Source: an uncultured Bacilli bacterium
GTDB lineage: Bacteria; Bacillota_I; Bacilli_A; RF39; UBA660
Length of the DNA: 64,000 nucleotides
NCBI GenBank assembly: GCA_934162445.1
Contig: CAKPIT010000002.1
Location: 186,001 to 250,000 of the forward strand
Direction: 5' to 3'
The notes under the pieces were generated by a model. The model saw only the letters and a program-made list of their open reading frames with translations. It was not told where the DNA came from and made no database searches. How positions within the stretch are numbered: position 1 is the stretch's first letter; the number at the start of each line of letters is the position of its first letter. The position numbers and the translations under genes were made by a program. Shown here piece by piece: positions 45,361-54,933 of the stretch.

Positions 45361-46671
45361 ATGGAAATAAAAGGCTTAAATAAAGATAATATTCTGAAAA
45401 TATCTACTCATAAGAAAGAAGAAGAGTGGGTAAAAAATTATCGGTTAGCTAGTTATGAGAATTTTGTTAATACTAGTAAAGAACTTCCTTTTGGGCCTCG
45501 ACCAAAACTTAATTTTGATGATATTATATACTATAAATCAGTAAGTGATGAGTTGGTTAATGATTGGAACAAAGTATTGAAACCTATTAAAAATGAGCTT
45601 GATGATTTGGGGGTTATTGAAAGTGAACAGCATATGGATGGTATGGGTGTTCAATATGAGAGTGAAGTTATTTATCATAGTATGATTGAAGAACTTACTA
45701 AGAAGAAGGTAATTTTTACTTCAATTGATAATGCTATTAAAGAATATCCAGAGCTTGTTAAAAAATATTTTGGAAAGATTGTTAGTAATGATGATAATTT
45801 ATATGCAGCCTTGAATGGGGCGGTATTTTCCGGGGGAAGTTTTATTTATGTTCCTCCTCATACGGTGTTGGACCGGCCATTACAAAGTTATTTTAGAATT
45901 AATAGTAAAGGGATGGGACAATTTGAGAGGACTTTAATTATTGTTGATGATGATAGTAGTTTGCATTATATTGAAGGATGTACGGCTCCTACTTATTCTG
46001 AATCTTCTTTACATGCAGCAGTAGTTGAAATTTATGTTGGTAAAAATAGTAAATGTCGGTATACAACCATTCAAAATTGGGCTAATAATGTTTATAATTT
46101 GGTTACTAAAAGAGCTCTTGTCGATGAGAATGGGGTAATGGAATGGATTGATGGTAATATTGGTAGTAAAGTAACCATGAAGTATCCTTGTTGTGTTTTA
46201 AAAGGAGATAATTCGAAGGGAGTTTGTATTACGATTAGTGTGGCTAGTCATTTACAAAATCAAGATACTGGGGCAAGGATGATTCATGTTGGAAAAAATA
46301 CAAGTAGTAAAATTATTTCTAAAAGTATTGCTAAAAATGGAGGAATTTCTACTTATCGTGGAGATGTTAAGATTAAGGAAGAAGCTAAGAATAGTTACAG
46401 TATGGTAAAATGTGATACGCTTATTCTAGATAAGATTAGTAAAAGTGATACGGTACCTTTGAATCTTGTTAGTAATAATAATAGTACAATTGAACATGAG
46501 GCGACAGTATCAAAGATAAGTGATGAAGCTTTGTTTTATTTAGAGAGTAAGGGTATTTCTAAAGCAAGATGTGAAGAGTTAATTATTTTAGGATTTTTAG
46601 ATGAATTTAGAAAAGAATTACCAATGGAATATGCAGTAGAGTTAAATCAATTGTTAAAACGAGTTTTATAA
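45361..46671 (+). CDS. sufB: Fe-S scaffold protein SufB
   Basis: A 436-residue SufB, slightly shorter than usual. VFSGGSFIYVPPHT, HYIEGCTAPTY, TIQNWANNVYNLVTKR and the C-terminal block EHEATVSKISDEALFYLESKGIS are diagnostic. Last gene of the operon, 8 nt after sufU. Confidence 0.97.
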   Translation: MEIKGLNKDNILKISTHKKEEEWVKNYRLASYENFVNTSKELPFGPRPKLNFDDIIYYKSVSDELVNDWNKVLKPIKNELDDLGVIESEQHMDGMGVQYESEVIYHSMIEELTKKKVIFTSIDNAIKEYPELVKKYFGKIVSNDDNLYAALNGAVFSGGSFIYVPPHTVLDRPLQSYFRINSKGMGQFERTLIIVDDDSSLHYIEGCTAPTYSESSLHAAVVEIYVGKNSKCRYTTIQNWANNVYNLVTKRALVDENGVMEWIDGNIGSKVTMKYPCCVLKGDNSKGVCITISVASHLQNQDTGARMIHVGKNTSSKIISKSIAKNGGISTYRGDVKIKEEAKNSYSMVKCDTLILDKISKSDTVPLNLVSNNNSTIEHEATVSKISDEALFYLESKGISKARCEELIILGFLDEFRKELPMEYAVELNQLLKRVL

Positions 46672-46704
46672 AAACTTTGAATTTTAAAGATTCGGAGTTT
46701 TTTT
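46671..46704 (+). terminator. terminator of the suf operon
   Basis: AAACTTTGAA pairs with TTCGGAGTTT, followed by a run of T. Confidence 0.85.
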
Positions 46705-46831
46705 CTTGTAAAAATATAGAATATCTTATCCTATTTATAATTTTTAGAATTTAATTAGCTTAAATTTTAAATATCTGTCTTTTGCGTAGTTGTTTTGTTT
46801 GTGATAAGTTAGGTCCTGAAAGGAGAAAAAT

Positions 46832-47182
46832 ATGTTAAATAGTTTAATTTTAGTAGGTCGTTTAACTAAAGAAATTGAAGTTAAGAAAACAGAGACTGGT
46901 AAGAATGTGGGGACTTTAACATTAGCAGTTCCACGTAATTTTAAAAATGCAGAAGGGGTGTATGATACTGATTTTATAAATTGCACCTTATGGGAAGAGA
47001 AAGCGAGAGTAGTTAAAGAATATTGTAAGAAAGGGGATATTGTTGGTGTTAAGGGAAGACTACAGAGTAATATTATAAAAGTTGATGAAAATACATCTAA
47101 ATATTTTTTGGAAGTTGTAGCAGAGAAAGTATCGTTTTTATCAAGTAATAAAAATGATTTTGTCAAAAATACTGATAAATAA
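46832..47182 (+). CDS. single-stranded DNA-binding protein, tail-less type
   Basis: A 116-residue OB-fold SSB (MLNSLILVGRLTKEIEVK, then FINCTLWEEKARVVKEYCKKGD). It lacks the Gly/Gln-rich linker and the acidic DDDIPF tip that recruits replication proteins. In B. subtilis such a short paralogue, SsbB, serves natural transformation. A second full-length SSB is expected near rpsF/rpsR elsewhere. AGGAG precedes the ATG; the gene stands alone. About 120 nt upstream I see no convincing promoter. Confidence 0.9.
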   Translation: MLNSLILVGRLTKEIEVKKTETGKNVGTLTLAVPRNFKNAEGVYDTDFINCTLWEEKARVVKEYCKKGDIVGVKGRLQSNIIKVDENTSKYFLEVVAEKVSFLSSNKNDFVKNTDK

Positions 47183-47294
47183 TTTGTGTGTGTTAGAGTT
47201 TTTTGCCTTGTAAAATATTGCTTGTATAGGAAATTTTTAAAATATTCTTTTCTATTAATTTTATATATGTTATTCTTTAGATAGAGGTAATGAT

Positions 47295-48518
47295 ATGATA
47301 ATAGATATTATAAATAAAAAAAGAATGGGCTATGCTCTTACTAGTGATGAGATTGAAAAAGTATTTAATGGATATTTAAAGGGTGATGTGCCTGATTATC
47401 AAATGAGTGCTTTACTTATGGCAATTACGATTAACGATATGAATGATAGTGAAGTATTTGCTTTAACGGATGTTTTTATTAAAAGTGGTACGTTGATGGA
47501 TCTTAGTTTTACCCATAAAAAATGTGTGGATAAACATTCGACAGGGGGAGTTGGCGATAAGACAACATTAGTAGTAGCTCCTATTGTGGCAAGTCTTGGT
47601 ATTCCAGTTGTTAAAATGAGTGGAAGGGGACTTGGTTATACGGGAGGAACTGTTGATAAACTTGAATCAATTCCCGGATTTAGAGTTAATTTAAGTATGG
47701 ATGAAATTATGGCTGAAGTTCGTGATATTTCAATGGTAATTACTAGTCAAACTAAAACGCTAACACCGCTTGATAAGATGGTTTATGCCTTAAGGGATGT
47801 GACGGGAACGACTGATTCAATTCCTTTGATTGCTAGTAGTATTATGAGCAAAAAAATTGCGGGTGGTGCTAGTTTTATTGTACTTGATATTAAAGTCGGG
47901 AATGGTGCTTTAATAAAAGATATGAAGAGTGCCGAACGATTGGCACAATTAGCAGTTAAAATTGGTAATTATTATGGAAGAGAAGTTAGAACTGTAATTT
48001 CTTCTATGGATAGACCGCTCGGACATTTTATTGGAAATAGACTTGAAGTCATTGAAGCTTTTGAAACTCTTTCGGGAAAAGGTGAAAAAAATCTTAGAGA
48101 CCTTTGTATTTTATTAGCTAGTAAAATGGTGTCTATGGCTTTAGGGATAAGTGAGGAGAAAGCTAAAAAAATGGTAGTCCAAAATTTTGATAATGGGAAA
48201 GCTCTTTTGAAATTTAAGGAATTTGTTAAATATCAAGGTGGAAACTTGGATGAGTTGAAAATTGAGGCCAAAGAGTATACTATTAAAGCTAATAAGTCAG
48301 GTGTTCTTAAAGATATTAATGCGTTAGCAGTTGCTAAACTTAGTGAAAGTCTTGGTAGTGGTAGAAAAACTAAAGACGATGATATTGATTATAATGCGGG
48401 AGTTATTATTAAAAAAGATATTGGCGACAAAGTAGAGGTTGGGGATGTTTTAGCACTTTTGTATACGAATATTGACAATCCAACTTTTAACTTGGAAAGA
48501 ATCTTTGAAATTTCTTGA
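47295..48518 (+). CDS. pdp: pyrimidine-nucleoside (thymidine) phosphorylase
   Basis: A 407-residue enzyme of the DeoA/Pdp family that splits thymidine, uridine or deoxyuridine with phosphate. KHSTGGVGDKTTLV is the phosphate loop, followed by MSGRGLGYTGGTVDKLES and DIKVGNGALIKD. It is shorter than the usual 430-440 residues, mostly in the C-terminal domain, where the barrel-sandwich motif KSGVLKDINA is still present. AGAGGTAATG precedes the start. Confidence 0.93.
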   Translation: MIIDIINKKRMGYALTSDEIEKVFNGYLKGDVPDYQMSALLMAITINDMNDSEVFALTDVFIKSGTLMDLSFTHKKCVDKHSTGGVGDKTTLVVAPIVASLGIPVVKMSGRGLGYTGGTVDKLESIPGFRVNLSMDEIMAEVRDISMVITSQTKTLTPLDKMVYALRDVTGTTDSIPLIASSIMSKKIAGGASFIVLDIKVGNGALIKDMKSAERLAQLAVKIGNYYGREVRTVISSMDRPLGHFIGNRLEVIEAFETLSGKGEKNLRDLCILLASKMVSMALGISEEKAKKMVVQNFDNGKALLKFKEFVKYQGGNLDELKIEAKEYTIKANKSGVLKDINALAVAKLSESLGSGRKTKDDDIDYNAGVIIKKDIGDKVEVGDVLALLYTNIDNPTFNLERIFEIS

Positions 48519-48543
48519 AAATTAGGAAATCATTTGTTATACT
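48515..48543 (+). promoter_or_regulatory. promoter of the adhesin-sortase genes
   Basis: TTGAAA and TATACT with a 17-nt spacer. The -35 box overlaps the stop codon of pdp. Confidence 0.75.
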
Positions 48544-48566
48544 CGTAATAAGGTAGGGTGAATATT

Positions 48567-49880
48567 ATGAATTCTAAAAATAATAAAAGAAATGTACGCA
48601 GTAAAGTAGACAAGTTTGATGAAGGAAAAGAAAATATCAAAAAAATTACAATTGTTTCTGCTCTTGTTTTAGTTGTTATGTTGGTAGTTGGCATATTTGT
48701 AGGTGATGATAAGAAAAGTTATGCCGCTGATTTTTTAGATGAAGTTCCTGAAGAATTTACATCATCTATGTCAGCCGGACAGCATAATCAGTATCAAGAA
48801 TTATTTACTTACTCAAAAGATGGTAAGACTAATAAAATTTCTTTGCCTCTTAATTTTAAGGGTAGTTATGGTGATCAACAATATGAATATATCTATTGTA
48901 TGGATCGTAGATTAGCAATGGGTACTAATATTAAATATTTGAAATCTAAATCAGTTAAAGATGATAATTTTGTAGCTGAAGATGTAAGAGCTTTAAGTGG
49001 TAAAACTGCTAAATATCCGGGATTAATATATATTTTACAGCATCACAGTACTTTAGGTGGTAGTGATGAAGAAAACTATTATTATACCCAAATTGCTGTT
49101 TGGTGGTATTTAGATAGAGCGAATGGCTATAGTGACGATAAGAACTATAGTATTACTACGGGACTTGAAGATAATACGGTTGAAACTACTTATGAAGATA
49201 AGTATATAGATGAAGATGAATCTAATGCTAAATTTATAAATAATTTATCTGTTTTAGATAAAATAATGTTGAATGATATTGAAAAAGGTAGAGAAATTAA
49301 AAAAATAGTAGAAGATGCAATTAATAGTCAGAATAAATATTTGGAAGTTCAAGATAATCGTGATGTTAATATTGATGTTGATAATATTACTTATACAATT
49401 AAAGATGATTATGTTATTACTAGTATAATTAAACCTACTAGTGCTAATTCTACTTTTGTGAACTATTCAATAATTTTAAATGATAAGGTTGGCAATGTTG
49501 AAATATTAGATGAAAATGATAATATTATAACTAGTCCTTTAGTTAGTGCTGGTAAAGGCTTTAAGTTAAGAGTTCCAGTTTCATCTTTAAATGGTCAAAA
49601 GTTTAAGGCTAATGTAACTGTAACTGGTTTTTTTGAAAACTTATATGATGCATATGTTTATAAGCATGATGGTACTCAAGGTAATTATCAAAGAGCTTTA
49701 TTAGGAAAAGTTGTTAATGTTACAACTCCTACAACCTTTAATTTAGAAGCTCCATCTATTGAAGTTCCTGATACAAGTAGTAATAGTATTTTACTTTATG
49801 GAGTTGGATCATTAATTGTTGTAGCAGGTATTTTATTAATAGTTATGGCTAAGAAACCAAAGAATGCAAAACGTAAATAA
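48567..49880 (+). CDS. thioester-domain (TED) surface adhesin with sorting signal
   Basis: A 437-residue exported protein with a signal-anchor helix (about 27-47) and a thioester domain (about 60-250). The domain has the Cys of YIYCMDRR (Cys111) and the Gln of YYTQIAVWWYLD (Gln175), the pair that forms an internal Cys-Gln thioester in Gram-positive covalent adhesins (TQxxxW motif). A beta domain (about 280-395) follows. The end is a sorting signal: VPDTSS at about 400, a hydrophobic helix and the basic tail KKPKNAKRK. VPDTS replaces LPxTG. ATG 48567 lies 7 nt after AGGGTG; GTG 48558 is inside that site. The sortase gene overlaps its 3' end. Confidence 0.85.
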   Translation: MNSKNNKRNVRSKVDKFDEGKENIKKITIVSALVLVVMLVVGIFVGDDKKSYAADFLDEVPEEFTSSMSAGQHNQYQELFTYSKDGKTNKISLPLNFKGSYGDQQYEYIYCMDRRLAMGTNIKYLKSKSVKDDNFVAEDVRALSGKTAKYPGLIYILQHHSTLGGSDEENYYYTQIAVWWYLDRANGYSDDKNYSITTGLEDNTVETTYEDKYIDEDESNAKFINNLSVLDKIMLNDIEKGREIKKIVEDAINSQNKYLEVQDNRDVNIDVDNITYTIKDDYVITSIIKPTSANSTFVNYSIILNDKVGNVEILDENDNIITSPLVSAGKGFKLRVPVSSLNGQKFKANVTVTGFFENLYDAYVYKHDGTQGNYQRALLGKVVNVTTPTTFNLEAPSIEVPDTSSNSILLYGVGSLIVVAGILLIVMAKKPKNAKRK

Positions 49881-50520
49881 AAAAAATAAAGGCCAACTCT
49901 TTAAGGTTGGTCTTTTCTTGCTTTTTATAGGAATTGTTATTTTTAATAGTAATTCTTTGAAAAAGATTAAAAATCAAGTATTTGAAGAAATGCGTCTTAA
50001 AATATTTGAAAAAAAGATTAATGATGAAAATTTAACTATTAATAATATAAATACTGATGATTTAATTGTTACTCCGGATTCTAGTGCTACTAATGATAAA
50101 AATGAAAAGCCAAATAAAATTACTTATAATTATATAGGAGAGTTGGAACTACCAACTATCAAACTTAAAAGAGGCTTTGTGGCTAAGGATTCTAAATATA
50201 ACAATATTAATTATAATATTACAATTGCAAATGAAGCAGATTATCCTGATGTTGTAAATGGGAACTTTATTATCATGGCTCATTCTGGTAATGCTTACAT
50301 ATCATACTTTGATAAATTATATCAATTACAAATTGGTGATGTTGCTAAAGTTAAATATCAGGCTAATACTTATACTTATCATCTTGTAAAAACTTATACA
50401 CAAACAAAAACAGGAACGGTAGCAATATACCGTAATCCCAATATTAAGACATTAACATTAATAACTTGTACTAATAATGATGAATATAGTCAATCTATTT
50501 ATATATTTGAAGAAGGATAA
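49864..50520 (+). CDS. sortase, dedicated, without the usual Arg
   Basis: A 218-residue sortase-family transpeptidase with one N-terminal helix (about 13-30), a linker and the sortase barrel. The catalytic His lies in FIIMAHSGNAYISYF and the Cys in TLTLITCTNNDEYSQSIYIF. The Arg normally found 8-10 residues after the Cys is missing; aligned with sortase C types, Ser stands there. The protein ends soon after, so strand beta-8 is short. It overlaps the adhesin gene by 17 nt, and the adhesin (VPDTS motif) is the evident substrate. Either the Arg role is met otherwise or the enzyme is weak or inactive. Confidence 0.85.
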   Translation: MQNVNKKNKGQLFKVGLFLLFIGIVIFNSNSLKKIKNQVFEEMRLKIFEKKINDENLTINNINTDDLIVTPDSSATNDKNEKPNKITYNYIGELELPTIKLKRGFVAKDSKYNNINYNITIANEADYPDVVNGNFIIMAHSGNAYISYFDKLYQLQIGDVAKVKYQANTYTYHLVKTYTQTKTGTVAIYRNPNIKTLTLITCTNNDEYSQSIYIFEEG

Positions 50521-50541
50521 GAATAAAAAGGAGAGGTAGAT

Positions 50542-51123
50542 ATGGATTTAAGTTTTATTAAAAGACTAATTTTATTACTTGGAATACCATTTCAATCGTT
50601 TTTAACAATTGAAATACTTATTATATTTATACTTTTATATATCTTTTTTATCTATAATATTAAAAGAAATAATAAGAAAGTTAAATATAGTTTGTTAGCT
50701 GTTATTATCTTTTTCTTTTCTCTTTTAGTTTTTTATTTTTCTAATGACTTTTCATCGGTTTTAACGGAAATATTAAAAGTTTTATTTAATTGTTTATATT
50801 TTCCTAATGTTATCTTTTATATTATAACGGTTATGATTTCACTTATATCATTAATTATTTATACTTTTAATGATAAGAATAAGATAGATAAAATAATTAC
50901 TTATACTTTTAACTTTTTACATTTACTTTTATTTACTTATTTTATTTCTCTTGCCATTACTAAAAATATAAGTTTAATGGATTTAACGGCTATTTATGGT
51001 AATAATTATATGTTTGTAGTTATCTTGACTAGTCAGATTGTTTTTATAATTTATTTTTTATACCGAGTTATATATCACTATTATCTTAAGATTAAGACTA
51101 AAACTAGTAAAAATAAGGATTGA
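50542..51123 (+). CDS. multi-pass membrane protein, unknown
   Basis: A 193-residue protein with five or six hydrophobic helices and short loops, ending in a Lys/Thr-rich tail. GGAGAGG precedes the ATG. It starts 21 nt after the sortase gene and ends shortly before ltaS. No family recognised. Its position suggests a role in envelope assembly. Confidence 0.6.
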   Translation: MDLSFIKRLILLLGIPFQSFLTIEILIIFILLYIFFIYNIKRNNKKVKYSLLAVIIFFFSLLVFYFSNDFSSVLTEILKVLFNCLYFPNVIFYIITVMISLISLIIYTFNDKNKIDKIITYTFNFLHLLLFTYFISLAITKNISLMDLTAIYGNNYMFVVILTSQIVFIIYFLYRVIYHYYLKIKTKTSKNKD

Positions 51124-51125
51124 GT

Positions 51126-51133
51126 GTTATAAT
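51126..51133 (+). promoter_or_regulatory. extended -10 promoter before ltaS
   Basis: GTTATAAT preceded by TG overlaps the end of the upstream gene. Transcription from it would give a leader of only about 15 nt. Confidence 0.5.
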
Positions 51134-51154
51134 AGATAAATGAGTGAGGTAATT

Positions 51155-53218
51155 ATGAAAAATAGACTTAAAAATCTTAAAGATAAATTTGTTAGTTTTT
51201 GTAAAAGAGTTAAAAATGATAAATTAATTAGCAAGTATTTTGTAGATAATAAATTATTTGTTGTTTTTGTAATCGTATCAGTATTAAACTCAACATTATT
51301 AAGAATTTTTACGATGCCAACAATTGAAAATTATTTATCATTTAAAGCTATTATAGCTGATCTTGCTGTTGTAGTTATTGTGGGATCTTTCTCATATTTA
51401 TTTAAAGGTAAAGGTAGATATACATATTTATTAGTATGGACTGTTATTTTTACGGCTATTTGTGTTATTAATTCTGTTTACTATACTTTTTATACATCTT
51501 TTGCTAGTGTATCTATGTTATCTTTAACACAGTATGTAGGTCAAGTAGGGGATGCGGTTGTAGAAAATGTTTTACAACTTAAAGATTTAATTTATATTAT
51601 TCCATTTATTTGCTTTATTTATTATTATCATAGATTAGTAAAAAAAGGATTATATAAAAGATATAATAAAGAAAAACGTGGTAATAAGTTTAGAAATACA
51701 ATTCTTGGAGGATTTATTATTCTTATTTGTTTTTCAATTAATTTATCAGGTCTTGAAATTAGTAGATTTGTTAAACAATGGAATCGTGAATATATTGTTA
51801 TGCGATTTGGTATTTACATGTATCAATGTAATGATTTGGTAGCAAGTTTACAACCTAAGATATCTGCTTTGTTTGGCTATGATGAAGCTAAGAAAGAATT
51901 TAACGAATATTATAAAGACCGTAGTGATAAAAAAGATTATAGTAATAAGTATACTGATATATTTAAAGGAAGAAATGTTATTGTTATTCATGCTGAGAGT
52001 ATGCAGGCTTTAAATATTAATAAAACATTTAATGGTAATGAAGTTACGCCTAATTTAAATAGATTAGTTAAAGAAGGCCTTTATTTTAGTAATTTCTTTT
52101 CTCAAGTTAGTGTGGGAACAAGTAGTGATACTGAACTTACTTATAATACAAGTTTAATGCCAACGCAAAATGGAACGGCTTTTGTTAGTTATTTTGATAG
52201 AACTTATAATTCAACACCAAAATATATGAATAAACTTGGTTATTATACTTTTAGTATGCATGCTAATAATGCTGATTTTTGGAATAGACGGACAATGCAT
52301 AGTTCGCTAGGATATCAAAAGTTTTATAGTAAAGAAACTTATGATACTAAGAATAAAGAAATAATTGGTTTAGGATTATCTGATAAGGAATTCTTTAGGC
52401 AATCAGTTGAGAAAATTAAGAAGATTAACGAAAAACATGATAAATATTATGGCTTATTAATTAGTTTAACTAATCATACTCCGTTCTCTGATACTGATAA
52501 GTATGGGGAGTTCAGTGTTACTATGAAGACTACGGTTACTAATAGTGATGGTAGTACGAGTGAAGTGGAAGCTCCATATTTGGAGGGAACAAAACTTGGT
52601 AATTATTTTAAATCTGTTCATTATGCCGATCAAGCGTTGGGAGAATTCTTTGAAAAGATGGATGAAGAAGGATTACTTGATAATACAGTAGTTATTATTT
52701 ATGGTGATCATGATGCTAGACTTCCTAAGAGTGATTATATTCTTATGAATAATTATGATCCAAGTACTAATTCAGTTAAGAGTAAAGATGATCCTACTTA
52801 TAAAGAATATGATAGTTTTGATTATGAAATAGATAGACGGGTACCGTTAATTATTTGGAGTAAAGATCATAAAGTTCAAGGAAAAGTTAGTTATACAATG
52901 GGAATGTATGATGTTCAACCTACAATTGGTAATATGTTAGGATTTTATAATAAATATGTTCTTGGACATGATATATTTGAAACTAAAGATAATAATATTG
53001 TAGTTTTCCCTAATGGTAATTGGGTAACTGATAAGATGTATTATAATAATCAAAAGGGTGAATATAAACTATTAAAAGAAGATGTAGTAGTTGATGAAAA
53101 TTACATTGAAAATAATAATGAATATACTGAAAAACTTTTAGATGTTTCTAATAAGACAATCGTTTTTGATTTACTTAATCCAAATAGTGAAGAAGAGACT
53201 ATTAATAATAAAGAATAG
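51155..53218 (+). CDS. ltaS: lipoteichoic acid synthase
   Basis: A 687-residue LtaS-type enzyme polymerising glycerol phosphate on the outer membrane face. Five N-terminal helices (about 30-200) are followed by an extracellular sulfatase-fold domain. VIVIHAESMQAL holds a metal-binding Glu, VGTSSDTELTYNTS the nucleophile Thr (about 322), and YGDHDARLP further metal ligands. ATG 51155 after GAGG is preferred to ATG 51140. Its presence shows a type I lipoteichoic acid, a plausible acceptor for the D-Ala-like cargo of the element. Confidence 0.95.
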   Translation: MKNRLKNLKDKFVSFCKRVKNDKLISKYFVDNKLFVVFVIVSVLNSTLLRIFTMPTIENYLSFKAIIADLAVVVIVGSFSYLFKGKGRYTYLLVWTVIFTAICVINSVYYTFYTSFASVSMLSLTQYVGQVGDAVVENVLQLKDLIYIIPFICFIYYYHRLVKKGLYKRYNKEKRGNKFRNTILGGFIILICFSINLSGLEISRFVKQWNREYIVMRFGIYMYQCNDLVASLQPKISALFGYDEAKKEFNEYYKDRSDKKDYSNKYTDIFKGRNVIVIHAESMQALNINKTFNGNEVTPNLNRLVKEGLYFSNFFSQVSVGTSSDTELTYNTSLMPTQNGTAFVSYFDRTYNSTPKYMNKLGYYTFSMHANNADFWNRRTMHSSLGYQKFYSKETYDTKNKEIIGLGLSDKEFFRQSVEKIKKINEKHDKYYGLLISLTNHTPFSDTDKYGEFSVTMKTTVTNSDGSTSEVEAPYLEGTKLGNYFKSVHYADQALGEFFEKMDEEGLLDNTVVIIYGDHDARLPKSDYILMNNYDPSTNSVKSKDDPTYKEYDSFDYEIDRRVPLIIWSKDHKVQGKVSYTMGMYDVQPTIGNMLGFYNKYVLGHDIFETKDNNIVVFPNGNWVTDKMYYNNQKGEYKLLKEDVVVDENYIENNNEYTEKLLDVSNKTIVFDLLNPNSEEETINNKE

Positions 53219-53232
53219 AAAGGAATTATGGC

Positions 53233-53844
53233 ATGAAATTAAAGAAAAGTGTAAAAAGAGTATTAATAATTGCAATTATATTAATATTAAGTGGCGTGGG
53301 ATTTCTTGTTTATGAAGAATTTAAACCAAAAGAAGCAAAGAGAGTAAAAGTAGTTAATGAAATTAAAGAATATGGTTATACTTTAAAAGATAATAAGAGT
53401 GCAAGATATAAAAAGATGTTTCAGGAACTTAAAGATATTTTAAGTAAAAAAGAAGTTGATGAAGAAGCATATGTCAAAAAGATTAGTGAAATGTTTATAT
53501 TGGATTTCTATACTTTAAATGATAAGTTAGCTAATACTGATATTGGTGGTATTGATTTTGTTAATAGTAATTCGAAGGCTAATTTTCTAAATAAGGCCGA
53601 AGATACAATGTATAAATATGTTGAAAGTAATATTTATGGGAATCGTAAGCAATCATTACCGGTTGTTGATGAAATAACAATTAAAGATGTTCAAAAGATA
53701 GATTATGCACTTTTAGATAATAATGTTGAAGCTTATCAAGTAGATGTTAGTTGGACTTATAAAAAAGATATGGATTATCAAGATAAGGCAACCCTTATTT
53801 TTGTACATGAAGATAAGGTCTTGTCTTTAGTAGAGATTAAATAA
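53233..53844 (+). CDS. membrane-anchored protein of unknown function
   Basis: A 203-residue protein with an N-terminal helix (about 9-27) and an extracytoplasmic alpha/beta domain. Motif not recognised. It follows ltaS by 14 nt in the same operon, so a role in teichoic acid or wall assembly is possible. Confidence 0.6.
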   Translation: MKLKKSVKRVLIIAIILILSGVGFLVYEEFKPKEAKRVKVVNEIKEYGYTLKDNKSARYKKMFQELKDILSKKEVDEEAYVKKISEMFILDFYTLNDKLANTDIGGIDFVNSNSKANFLNKAEDTMYKYVESNIYGNRKQSLPVVDEITIKDVQKIDYALLDNNVEAYQVDVSWTYKKDMDYQDKATLIFVHEDKVLSLVEIK

Positions 53845-53899
53845 CAAAATATTGTTATTTTTTCTTTTTAATGATAAAATTAGGAGCAGGTGATGTATT

Positions 53900-54616
53900 G
53901 TGGAAAGATTGCAAAAAATAATAGCTAATTCTGGAGTAGCGTCTAGAAGAAAAGCTGAAGAGTTAATTGTTGCTGGTAGAGTTAAAGTAAATGGTGAAGT
54001 AGTTGATGAATTGGGAATAAAAGTAAGTTCTAAAGATAGAATTGAAGTTGATGGAAATGTTATTGCTAAAGAAAATAAAGTCTATTATTTACTTAATAAA
54101 CCAAGAGGTGTTATTACTAGCGTTAGTGATGAGAAAAATAGAAAAACGGTTGTAGATTTAATTCCTTGCAAGGAAAGAATTTATCCGGTTGGTCGTCTTG
54201 ATTATGATACAACAGGGGTTTTATTATTAACAAATGATGGTGAGTTTGCTAATATTTTAATGCATCCTTCTGATGATGTTGATAAATTATATATTGCCAA
54301 AGTAGAAGGCATTATCAAAGGTGACGCTATTACTAAGTTAAAAAAAGGGGTTATAATTGATGGTAAAAAGACTCGGGATGCCAAGGTTAAATTAAAGAAG
54401 GTTAATTATAAGACTAACACCTCTATTATTTCAATCGTTATTCATGAGGGACGTAATCATCAAGTAAAGAAAATGTTAGAGGCGGTTGGCTATCCAGTTT
54501 TAAAGCTTAAACGGGAAAGAGAATTTATTTTTGATTTAAGAGATTTAAAAAGTGGAGAGTATCGTAAGCTTACTCCAAAAGAAGTAGCAATTGTTTATAG
54601 TTTAGAAAAAAAATAG
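53900..54616 (+). CDS. rluB: RluB/RsuA-type 23S or 16S rRNA pseudouridine synthase
   Basis: A 238-residue pseudouridine synthase. An S4 RNA-binding domain (about 2-45, MERLQKIIANSGVASRRKAE) is followed by the catalytic domain, with YYLLNKPRGVITSVSD, the catalytic Asp in YPVGRLDYDTTGVLLLTNDG, and HEGRNHQVKKMLEAVG. RluB modifies 23S rRNA position 2605 in E. coli; RsuA acts on 16S, and the two cannot be firmly told apart here. GTG 53900 follows GGAGCAGGTG. Confidence 0.92.
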   Translation: MERLQKIIANSGVASRRKAEELIVAGRVKVNGEVVDELGIKVSSKDRIEVDGNVIAKENKVYYLLNKPRGVITSVSDEKNRKTVVDLIPCKERIYPVGRLDYDTTGVLLLTNDGEFANILMHPSDDVDKLYIAKVEGIIKGDAITKLKKGVIIDGKKTRDAKVKLKKVNYKTNTSIISIVIHEGRNHQVKKMLEAVGYPVLKLKREREFIFDLRDLKSGEYRKLTPKEVAIVYSLEKK

Positions 54617-54643
54617 AAGAATAAGGTCATTATTCTTCTATTT
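54610..54643. terminator. bidirectional terminator
   Basis: TAGAAGAATA pairs with TATTCTTCTA between convergent rluB and ferredoxin; a long T run follows on the minus strand. Confidence 0.85.
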
Positions 54644-54821
54644 CTATAGCACCAGTTGGGCAACTATCAACGGCGTCTTTAACGTCATCAATATTATTAT
54701 TTTTAACTTCTTCAGTTTTAACTTCACTTAAGCCGTCATCGTCAAGATCAAAAACTTCTGGACAAATAGCTGCACAAGCACCACAACCGATGCAAGAGTC
54801 TTTATCAACTTTAACTTTCAT
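54630..54821 (-). CDS. fer: [4Fe-4S] ferredoxin
   Basis: A 63-residue single-cluster ferredoxin like B. subtilis Fer. CIGCGACAAICPEVF gives three cluster Cys and the Cys of SCPTGAI the fourth. The acidic surface is typical of an electron carrier. It is monocistronic, with a GGAGG site 7 nt upstream. Confidence 0.95.
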   Translation of the reverse strand: MKVKVDKDSCIGCGACAAICPEVFDLDDDGLSEVKTEEVKNNNIDDVKDAVDSCPTGAIEIEE

Positions 54822-54933
54822 ATAAATTCCTCCATGTCAATTATAACGTATTTTTGTTGTTTTGCCTACTTTAAATTTTTATAATAGTATGATATATTAT
54901 AATAAGAAGCAAAGTATAAAGTAGGTGATCTTC

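Noticed and set aside
46744..47166. Minus-strand ORF over ssb
   Set aside because: It lies over the SSB gene, has no binding site and reads as low-complexity shadow sequence.
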